64,000 nt of DNA, from positions 1 through 64,000 of the forward strand of contig NZ_FNYD01000010.1 of the NCBI RefSeq assembly GCF_900109035.1. The letters are read 5' to 3'. Positions 57,373 to 64,000 of this stretch are shown one piece after another (the stretch's first letter is position 1; the number at the start of each line of letters is the position of its first letter). The notes under the pieces were generated by a model, which had not been told where the DNA came from, did not search any database, and saw only the letters and a program-made list of their open reading frames with translations. Made by a program: the position numbers and the translations under genes. This DNA comes from Cribrihabitans marinus (GTDB lineage: Bacteria > Pseudomonadota > Alphaproteobacteria > Rhodobacterales > Rhodobacteraceae).

Positions 57373-57911
57373 GTGCATTGCGCGCAGCTGTAGCCGGCCA
57401 GGAACGGATGGAGAAACAGGTCGAGCGGGTCGTCCGCGGTCAGGCGCACTTCGTGGACCGCCGCGGCGTCCTCCTGGCCATCGGAGCGCAGTTCCAGCCA
57501 GCCATCGGCGGTCGCATCGCTGCCCACCATGCCGTAGATCGTCGGCATCAGGACGGCCGGGTCGTGGCCACGGGCAATCACCGCCTTCTGGTGGGCAATC
57601 GCATCGGGGTCGGGCAGGCGGACGGTGAAGCGGTCCTTTCGCGGCAGCACCAGCTCGATCTCCTTCACGTCGGGATGGATCTCGAGTTCATCGTTTCGCA
57701 ACCGGTCCTCCGGGGGCAGGGCGTCCAGAATGGCGCGGAGATCGGCGACCGGGAAGACGATTAATCGGCCGTCGCCCTCGATCCGGGCGTTGGCAGGGCG
57801 GGCCGCCGGGTCGGTGGCCCAGGCGGCGATCAGCCTGCCCAGGATGCGCGCAGCGCGGGTCGACCAGACCTGCAGCGGGTTGTTCTCGAAGCGGACGTGG
57901 GGCGGGGCCAT
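57369..57911 (-). CDS. Hypothetical 180-residue protein ending in YSCAQCT
   Basis: I do not recognise this protein. The N-terminal part (about 10-35, NPLQVWSTRAARILGRLIAAW) is helical, and the middle is alternating beta-like with many Asp/Glu/Pro. It ends GYSCAQCT, with two Cys, Ser and Thr at the very C-terminus and no other Cys in the protein. There is no signal peptide. It is the third gene of a minus-strand trio (protease, peptidoglycan hydrolase, this), 75 bases after the hydrolase. The Cys/Ser/Thr tail next to a YcaO gene invites a modified-peptide idea, but the protein is large for a precursor. Confidence 0.75.
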   Translation of the reverse strand: MAPPHVRFENNPLQVWSTRAARILGRLIAAWATDPAARPANARIEGDGRLIVFPVADLRAILDALPPEDRLRNDELEIHPDVKEIELVLPRKDRFTVRLPDPDAIAHQKAVIARGHDPAVLMPTIYGMVGSDATADGWLELRSDGQEDAAAVHEVRLTADDPLDLFLHPFLAGYSCAQCT

Positions 57912-57986
57912 GGCAGCGGTTCCTGATGGTGAGGCGGTGATGGTAGCAGCGCGCCGGGCGCTTGAGAAGCGTCCCGGCGCGCGCGG

Positions 57987-60155
57987 TCATCTCTGTGCGT
58001 CCAGTTGCAGCCAAAGCTCCCAGGCGCCGGGATAGCGCGAGATGTCGGGTTTGCGCAGCATGAACGCCTCGGGATCATCGACGCCCGCGCGTCGCAACCC
58101 CTCGTCGAACCGCGCGCGTGTGAGCTGCGCCCGTTCGCGGTTGTCCGCCGCCGCCCCGATCAGGCGCAGGCCCGCCATGCCGCGGCGGATATCGAGCATG
58201 TGGCGTACCTTGTATTTCCGGGTCACCCGGACGGCGAAATCGGCGATCATCACGATGGACGCCACAGGGTCCTTGACCAGTTGCGGATGGGCGTTGATGA
58301 ACGGGCCGCGGTTGCCGCCGGCGATCAGCATCGTTGCCCCCATTCCGCCGAACCAGCCCATCGAGCCGATGCCGAATTCCTCGGCGCCATAGGGGTTGTC
58401 GGGGAACCAGCCACGTCCCTTCGCGCCTTCAAACAACCGCAACGCCGCTGCCGCCTCCGAGGGGCTGTCATTGACTGCGCAGTTGTTCCAGCGGCTTTCC
58501 GTCCAGGCCGCGGCCTCGGCGAAGATGGCGAAACCTGTCGGCGCGCCTGCGGCCTCCGCAGCAGAGGCCAGCCGCCGAAGCTCGGCACGGCCCGCGTTCA
58601 CGCATGTGGCAGGCGCCTTGGGCGGCGGCCGCGCTCCCGTTCCGATCCCGTCCAGGAACCCCTCCACCATGCTGCGGATGTCCAGCCAGGCCCGGCGCTT
58701 CTCGCCGAACGCGTCATGCCACGAGCGCAGCGGGAAAGGCGCGTCGGGATAGACTGCCTGCCACCCCTCGTCCGTCAGCCGGTCCTTGCCCCGCACCCCG
58801 CGGGCATAGGCAAGCCCGATCGCGGCATAGGCGAACCCGCGCTGGACCAGGGTGATCCCCTGCGCGGCGGCCTCGGCCTGGCTCTCGGCGTCGAGATAGT
58901 CGACCGGATGCAGCTCGAAGCGCGGCGTGTCGGGGGCCGGCAACTGGCCCGCCTCGAAGGCGCCGGACCGGCAGCGGTAGTTGGGCCGCTTGCGGCGCGG
59001 CTTGTCCGAGTAGAGTTCGGCCACCGCCGCCTCGACCGCCGCGATCTGGTCGGGCGGCGCGCAGAAGCGGACGTGGAAATGGCAGTAGTGGCCCGCCCAG
59101 TTCGAAACGCCGGACACCAGCTTGTCGGAGAACCCGATCACCTTTACGGGCAGGACGCCGTTGGCGTGCACGAGATCCGCCAGATCCTGCCACAGGACGC
59201 GCCACTCGGCATAGCGCGCCTTGGTCATGCACAGTTTCTGCCCATCGATCCTGAGCTGCATGTCGATATCGCGGTAGATCCGGTGCGACTTGTGATTTCC
59301 GACCGGGCCGCCCTCGCGTTTGCTGCCGTCGAGCATCCACAGTTCGGTGCCCGGGTTACGCCGGTCCCAGGCCTTGCCGATGGCCTGTATCGCGTCGATC
59401 ACCCTGGGGTCCAGCCAGTTGATCCCGTTGCGCCGCACCCGGTATCCCCGCCCGTCGGGCAAGCGCTGCGCCGGCAGGCCGAACCCCTCGGTGGTGGTCA
59501 CGCGCGGTGCAGGCGGCGGCGCGTCGCCCAGCAGGGGATCGACAAGGTCGCGCAGCTCCAGCCATTCGCGGCTCTTCTGCTCCAGATCGGGGTCGTCGGT
59601 CGAGAACGGCAGCTGTTCGTCGGGATGCAACGCCTGGTAGGCCGCGTCGGTCAGGGCGTCCCGGTCACGCAGCCCCGCGCCGATCCTGAGGCTGAGAATG
59701 GCATAGACCAGCCCGCGGTCGATGAGCGAGATTTCCGCCGCCTCCAGCCCGCCGTCGTCCGGCGTGTCGCGCGCGGTCGGGTCGTCCGAGAAGCTCTCGG
59801 GCTCGCCGATCAGGTCATCCGCCTCTTCAGAGCCGTCGCCGGCGGGGTGCTTTCCGGCCGGGTCTCGGACCGGTTCTTGCAGGCCCGTGTCGCCCTCCAG
59901 CGGCGCGCCCGCAAGGATATCGCACGCCACGATGTCGTCCTTGGCGGAGATCGTCGTCTTCACCGACGTGCCGGCCGCTGAAATCAGGTAGGTTCCCGGG
60001 GCCAGCCCCTCGAGGCTGTAGCTGCCGTCGGCGTCTGTGCGCGAGGCAAGATCGGGGTGTTCCGCGGTGGCGGACAGGATGCCGACAAGGACGCCGGGCA
60101 GGGGTTCGCTTTGACTGTCCTGCTTGGACAGGACCTTTCCGGTGATGGTTGGCAT
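57987..60155 (-). CDS. Predicted peptidoglycan hydrolase: M74 endopeptidase core plus lysozyme-like C-terminus
   Basis: A 722-residue modular protein. Residues 1-80 resemble a carboxypeptidase-regulatory/Cna-B-like beta domain (LPGVLVGILSATAEHPD, DGSYSLEGLAPGTYLISA). Residues 141-211 and 433-504 are two copies of a repeat (L.QRG/DRG..YA...L..G.R.KD.LTD..WQA..PD..PF). Between them, His288, His291, Asp298, His356, His359 and His361 have exactly the MepA (M74) spacing (HxxH-x6-D and HxxHxH). The C-terminal region (about 540-650, FAEAAAWTESRWNN, FGIGSMGWFGGMGATML) looks like a transglycosylase/lysozyme domain. No signal peptide is seen, so the export route or target is unclear. Confidence 0.82.
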   Translation of the reverse strand: MPTITGKVLSKQDSQSEPLPGVLVGILSATAEHPDLASRTDADGSYSLEGLAPGTYLISAAGTSVKTTISAKDDIVACDILAGAPLEGDTGLQEPVRDPAGKHPAGDGSEEADDLIGEPESFSDDPTARDTPDDGGLEAAEISLIDRGLVYAILSLRIGAGLRDRDALTDAAYQALHPDEQLPFSTDDPDLEQKSREWLELRDLVDPLLGDAPPPAPRVTTTEGFGLPAQRLPDGRGYRVRRNGINWLDPRVIDAIQAIGKAWDRRNPGTELWMLDGSKREGGPVGNHKSHRIYRDIDMQLRIDGQKLCMTKARYAEWRVLWQDLADLVHANGVLPVKVIGFSDKLVSGVSNWAGHYCHFHVRFCAPPDQIAAVEAAVAELYSDKPRRKRPNYRCRSGAFEAGQLPAPDTPRFELHPVDYLDAESQAEAAAQGITLVQRGFAYAAIGLAYARGVRGKDRLTDEGWQAVYPDAPFPLRSWHDAFGEKRRAWLDIRSMVEGFLDGIGTGARPPPKAPATCVNAGRAELRRLASAAEAAGAPTGFAIFAEAAAWTESRWNNCAVNDSPSEAAAALRLFEGAKGRGWFPDNPYGAEEFGIGSMGWFGGMGATMLIAGGNRGPFINAHPQLVKDPVASIVMIADFAVRVTRKYKVRHMLDIRRGMAGLRLIGAAADNRERAQLTRARFDEGLRRAGVDDPEAFMLRKPDISRYPGAWELWLQLDAQR

Positions 60156-60233
60156 GTCTTCGTCTCCTGGCTGCGGCAGGCGGGGGCAGGCCCCCCCATG
60201 CCTTTGATGTTGTGCAGAGGTGCCGGGCCGGGC

Positions 60234-61568
60234 TCAGACGGCCTCGGCGACGGCGATCCATTCCTGGATCTTCGCCACGATTTCCGGCGTGATCCGGGTT
60301 GCGGAATTGCCCGAGCTGTCGCCCATCGTGTGGACGCCGGCGATGATGCGGGTTCCGTTCGTGCTGTCGTGGAACCAGAATGGCGAGCCGCTCTGGCCGC
60401 CGGTCGTGTCGAGCCGGTAGACGATCCGGCCCTCTTCGACTGCGGCCACCTCGTCGGCGTGGAAATACTGGCGGGTCGAATCCATCATCGCGTTGGTCAT
60501 GTCCACCGGATAGCCGCTGACCTGGCCGACCTGGTTGCCCAGTTCGTGGTCTTCGAAGGCCTTGACGTCGAACACGTGGGGGTACCGGCCATCTGCGGTC
60601 TCGAACGTGTCCTCGACGATTACCAGCGCCCAATCCGCCGACCGGGCGCGGCTTTCGATCCAGGCGTCCGGAACGAAGATCGCGCCGATATCGACGTTCA
60701 GCCGGAAATGCGCGCTTCCGAACGGGAAATCGTCGACGCTGCGGCCCGGGGAGACCTTGATGGTGCTCGCCATGCCGCCGGCGTCGTGGAAATAGACGCA
60801 ATGCGCGGCGGTCAGGAATACGCTGAACCGGCCGGTGCGCGCGATACAGCTTGCACTGCCGACATATTCGCGGCCGCTGGGCGACGTGATGTCGAGTTGG
60901 GTGCAGCCTGAGAACGGCGCGACGGTCGTATCGAGGATCGGCATGCGGTCGTCGGGGCCGATGACCACTTCGTAGGTGCCGCGTTCCGGGATCGCGCCGG
61001 CGATGCCGGACGCAACGGCGCCGATCAGCCGGCCGCTGCCAAAGCCGCTGCCACCGAAGAATTTGGCGACGCCGCCAAAGAATTTCTTGGCCCCTTTCCG
61101 GACCTTCTTCCAGAACTTGCCGCCCTTCTCGAGCCCCGAATGCTGGTCGTTCGGCAGCGTCGGCGCCTGGGTCGCAGCACGGAGAAAGAGCGTGAACTCC
61201 TCCTGTTCGGGTGTTGCGGCCTGGCAGTCGGCGGGCATCGGGCGGAAATCGTCATCGTCGCCGCTTTCCTCGCCACTCTCAAGCGCCTCTGGCGGAAAGT
61301 AGCCCGGAAGCGGTTCCAGCCCCGGCAGCGTGGGCGCGCTCAGGGGCGGGATCGGTTTCGGCGGCTGACCCGTGCCGCCATGCCCTGCCAGGCTGGTGAA
61401 GGGGTTCGTCTTGGGCGGAATCGGGTCGACGATTACGTTGTCGGCGGAAAGCTGACCTGGGGCCTGACCGGATCCATGCGTCGGATCGGGCTGACCGGGC
61501 AAGCGTTCCGCCGTAAAGGCCTCCTGGCCCGATGTGCCGTAGGGGGCCATCTTGTCATGGGGTGTCAT
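60234..61568 (-). CDS. V8/trypsin-like serine protease with Pro-rich N-terminus and cationic insert
   Basis: A 444-residue protein. His256 in LTAAHCV, Asp312 in ADWALVIVED and Ser393 in GQSGSPFW form the catalytic triad of glutamyl-endopeptidase-like S1 proteases. Residues 1-130 are Pro/Gly/acidic-rich with no signal peptide. Residues 151-171 (KFWKKVRKGAKKFFGG... ) form a strongly cationic amphipathic stretch, like an antimicrobial peptide, followed by glycine-rich GSGFGSGR. First gene of the trio, 78 bases before the peptidoglycan hydrolase. The insert may be an inhibitory or membrane-active segment released by cleavage; that is inference. Confidence 0.85.
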   Translation of the reverse strand: MTPHDKMAPYGTSGQEAFTAERLPGQPDPTHGSGQAPGQLSADNVIVDPIPPKTNPFTSLAGHGGTGQPPKPIPPLSAPTLPGLEPLPGYFPPEALESGEESGDDDDFRPMPADCQAATPEQEEFTLFLRAATQAPTLPNDQHSGLEKGGKFWKKVRKGAKKFFGGVAKFFGGSGFGSGRLIGAVASGIAGAIPERGTYEVVIGPDDRMPILDTTVAPFSGCTQLDITSPSGREYVGSASCIARTGRFSVFLTAAHCVYFHDAGGMASTIKVSPGRSVDDFPFGSAHFRLNVDIGAIFVPDAWIESRARSADWALVIVEDTFETADGRYPHVFDVKAFEDHELGNQVGQVSGYPVDMTNAMMDSTRQYFHADEVAAVEEGRIVYRLDTTGGQSGSPFWFHDSTNGTRIIAGVHTMGDSSGNSATRITPEIVAKIQEWIAVAEAV

Positions 61569-61713
61569 CGGTTCGGTCTCCTGTGTGCTCCGCTGCCGGG
61601 GTGTTCCGGCAGGGATTTCAGGATACGATTCCGATCGTCATCGCCGCGTCAGTGCGCCGTCAACGCAGCGGTGCCAACGACCCGGCGCATGGCATTCGAG
61701 CTTGCGCTGTCGG

Positions 61714-62751
61714 CTAGGGCGTCTCCACCCGGGCGGCTGGATCCGACACGAAACGCCCGCGGGTTCGGTTTGCGAAAGCCACGAGCGAGAGCATCACCGG
61801 TACTTCGACCAGAACACCGACCACGGTGGCCAGCGCCGCCCCGGAATTCAGACCGAAAAGGCTGATGGCCACGGCCACGGCCAGTTCGAAGAAGTTCGAC
61901 GTCCCGATCAGCGCGCAGGGGGCCGCGATCCGGTGCGGGACGTTGAGGGCATAGGCGGCCGCATAGGCCAGCGCGAAGATGCCGTAGGATTGCAGCAGGA
62001 TCGGCACGGCGATCAGGGCGATGACCAGGGGCCGGTCGAGAATGACCTGGCCCTGCAGGCCGAAGAGGATCACGACCGTCGCGATCAGCCCGATGACCGA
62101 CCACGGCTTGACCCGCGCCTGGAAGGTCTCGATCCGCCGGGCACTGCCCAGTCGTGCCCGCGTCCACAGGCCCGCCGCCAGCGGCAGGGCCACGAAGAGG
62201 ATGACCGAAAGCACCAGCGTCTCCCACGGCACCACGATATCCGTGACCCCCAGCAGGAAGGCGACGATCGGCGCGAAGGCAAAGACCATCACCACGTCGT
62301 TCACCGACACCTGCAGCAGCGTGTAGCTTTCGTCGCCCCGGGTCAGTTGCGACCAGACGAACACCATCGCGGTGCAGGGCGCCGCGCCCAGCAGGATCAG
62401 GCCGGCGATGTATTGCTGCGCATCCCCGGGCGCGATCAGGTCGGCGAAGACCACTTCGAAGAACAGGACACCCAGGGCCGCCATGGTGAAGGGCTTGATC
62501 AGCCAGTTGACGGTGAGCGTGATGGCAAGCCCCCTGGGCTGCTTGACCACATCGCGCAGGCTGGACGGGTCCACGCCCACCATCATCGGATAGACCATCG
62601 CCCAGATCAGCACCGCGACCACCAGGTTCACGCGGGCGATTTCCGCCGCGGCGATGGCCGAGACCAATTCCGGCGCGATGCTGCCGATGGCGATGCCGGC
62701 CACCATGGCCAGCGCGACCCAGACGGTCAGGTAGCGTTCAAAGATGCTCAT
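61714..62751 (-). CDS. acr3: Arsenite efflux permease (ACR3)
   Basis: A 345-residue membrane protein from the ATG at 62751 with about ten spans. [15 protein letters not shown] holds Cys126, the conserved ACR3 thiol in the fourth span, and VEVPVML holds the conserved late Glu. It exports arsenite, driven by the proton gradient. The ATG overlaps the arsJ stop (ATGA). Confidence 0.95.
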   Translation of the reverse strand: MSIFERYLTVWVALAMVAGIAIGSIAPELVSAIAAAEIARVNLVVAVLIWAMVYPMMVGVDPSSLRDVVKQPRGLAITLTVNWLIKPFTMAALGVLFFEVVFADLIAPGDAQQYIAGLILLGAAPCTAMVFVWSQLTRGDESYTLLQVSVNDVVMVFAFAPIVAFLLGVTDIVVPWETLVLSVILFVALPLAAGLWTRARLGSARRIETFQARVKPWSVIGLIATVVILFGLQGQVILDRPLVIALIAVPILLQSYGIFALAYAAAYALNVPHRIAAPCALIGTSNFFELAVAVAISLFGLNSGAALATVVGVLVEVPVMLSLVAFANRTRGRFVSDPAARVETP

Positions 62752-64000
62752 GTCGCCTCGACTTCCTTGGTCTCGCCCGTCAATCGCCCCGCGGCGAGGG
62801 CGGATGCGGCCACCATGACCGTCGCCGTGGCCAGCATGAGGGTCAATCCCCCCGCCTGATAGGTCAGGCCCGACAGAACCGTGCCGGCAAGCCGACCACC
62901 GGCATTCGCCATGTAATAGAAGCCCACATCCATGGTGACCCGCTCGGCCCTCGTAAAGGCCAGGATCAGGTAGGAATGCAGGGCCGAATTGATCGCGAAC
63001 ACTCCGCCGAACACCAGCAGACCGGCAACCAGGGTCAGCGTCAGCCATGTTTCCGGACCGGGTGCCGCCCAGGCGGCCGCCGTCAGCGTCGCCGGAACCG
63101 CCGCCAGGACCCAGGCCCAGCCGCGCGCGGCACCGAACAGCTGCGCCTCATCGCGGGTGCCGGCGCGCAGGAGGCGGGGTGCCCCGGCCTGAACCGCGCC
63201 GTAGAGGATGATCCAGAGCGCCATGAAGGTGCCGATCAGGAAGAAGGCGGCGCGGTTGCCGGCCTCACTGCCATCGGACAAGACGGCGTAGAAATAGATC
63301 GGAATGCCGACGACGAACCACACGTCCCGCGCGCCGAACAGGAACACCCGCGCCAGCGACAGCCAGTTCACATTGGCCGATTTCGAGAAGACCTCGGAGA
63401 ACCTGGCCCCCTTGCGCCCCTTCGGCAGGCCAGCGGGCATCGCGATCAGCACCGCGACCAGAATGACGAAGAGGACGGCGGCCATGCCCAGGATAGCCGG
63501 AGTGAATCCGAATGTGGCCAGCAGCGCGGCGCCCAGCAGAAAGCCCAGACCCTTCACCGCGTTCTTGGAGCCGGTCAGGATGGCGACCCAGCGGAACAGG
63601 CCATCCCCCTCCTTGGGCGCAAGGATCTTCACCGCCGATTTCGACGACATCTTGGCCAGGTCCTTGGCGACACCGCTGGCCCCCTGGACCAGCATCACGA
63701 AAGCCACCGACGCCCCGATCGCCCAGCCCGGATCCAGCTGCGTCAGCGCCAGGAGCGCCAGCACCTGGATGCCCAGCCCCGCATAGAGTGTCGAGGTCAG
63801 GCCGAACCGCGCCGCGATCCAGCCGGCGGTCAGGTTGGTGACCATCCCGGCGATCTCGTAGAGTACGAAGAGATAAGCCAGCTGCACCGGCGAAAAACCC
63901 AGCGTGTGAAAGTGCAGCAGCACCAGCATGCGCAGCGCGCCATCGGTGAGCATGAAGGCCCAGTAGGCCGCTGTGACGGCGATATAGGCCGACAGGCCCT
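62748..64000 (-). CDS. arsJ: MFS organoarsenical exporter ArsJ, N-terminus cut by window edge
   Basis: About 417 codons are visible up to the right edge, so the N-terminus is missing. [19 protein letters not shown] and [27 protein letters not shown] are ArsJ-type blocks, with about 11 hydrophobic spans. In characterised systems ArsJ exports 1-arseno-3-phosphoglycerate made by a dedicated glyceraldehyde-3-phosphate dehydrogenase, whose gene would lie just beyond the window. The stop overlaps the acr3 start. Confidence 0.9.
   Translation of the reverse strand, partial: GLSAYIAVTAAYWAFMLTDGALRMLVLLHFHTLGFSPVQLAYLFVLYEIAGMVTNLTAGWIAARFGLTSTLYAGLGIQVLALLALTQLDPGWAIGASVAFVMLVQGASGVAKDLAKMSSKSAVKILAPKEGDGLFRWVAILTGSKNAVKGLGFLLGAALLATFGFTPAILGMAAVLFVILVAVLIAMPAGLPKGRKGARFSEVFSKSANVNWLSLARVFLFGARDVWFVVGIPIYFYAVLSDGSEAGNRAAFFLIGTFMALWIILYGAVQAGAPRLLRAGTRDEAQLFGAARGWAWVLAAVPATLTAAAWAAPGPETWLTLTLVAGLLVFGGVFAINSALHSYLILAFTRAERVTMDVGFYYMANAGGRLAGTVLSGLTYQAGGLTLMLATATVMVAASALAAGRLTGETKEVEAT

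Overview
The window looks like a chromosomal segment of a high-GC alphaproteobacterium of the Rhodobacteraceae (Roseobacter) type. The basis is gene content and arrangement: dimethylglycine/sarcosine dehydrogenase-like FAD-GCV_T proteins with a betaine-type ABC transporter, many solute-binding ABC systems, a urease operon, an xdhABC purine cluster, and tight ATGA/TGATG start-stop overlaps. I saw no rRNA, tRNA, CRISPR array or insertion sequence. Both edges cut a gene: an RgpF-like glycosyltransferase on the left and arsJ on the right.

Layout. (1) 1-10.25 kb is a divergent surface-polysaccharide block, visibly more AT-rich than the rest. It holds RgpF-type glycosyltransferases, an NDP-sugar epimerase, three sulfotransferase-like proteins and one orphan protein, which suggests a sulfated glycan. 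(2) 10.6-11.5 kb is msrB-msrA. (3) 11.6-23.3 kb has a DeoR-type regulator followed by a near-mirror cluster: dehydrogenase, choline-kinase-like, binding protein, ATPase, double-length permease, choline-kinase-like, dehydrogenase. Near-identical 14-19 bp repeats before the first dehydrogenase and before the binding protein are probably the regulator's sites. (4) 23.4-31.6 kb has an MFS exporter, a sugar-type (CUT1) ABC operon, a DUF1045 2H-phosphoesterase-like protein and an asparagine synthetase. (5) 31.6-39.7 kb, minus strand, has a complete oligopeptide-type ABC operon downstream of a sulfatase-superfamily hydrolase.

(6) 39.8-48.9 kb is purine catabolism: xdhA-xdhB-xdhC, a purine permease, guanine deaminase and a GlcG/HbpS-like protein on the minus strand, with a divergent LysR regulator. 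(7) 49.4-54.35 kb is ureD-A-B-C-E-F-G, with a 29-codon ORF wedged between ureA and ureB. Regions 6 and 7 could together turn guanine into urate and urea into ammonia, but the urate-to-urea steps are not here.

(8) 54.6-61.6 kb is the least familiar part. A short YcaO-like protein is coupled to a BTAD/TPR regulator. They converge by a 4-base overlap on three minus-strand genes: a 180-residue protein ending YSCAQCT, a 722-residue protein with the full MepA-type (M74) metal-site pattern between two copies of an undescribed ~70-residue repeat plus a lysozyme-like C-terminus, and a V8/trypsin-like protease with a cationic amphipathic insert. None has an obvious signal peptide. This is the best candidate for an undescribed system. 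(9) 61.7-64 kb is arsenic efflux, arsJ-acr3.
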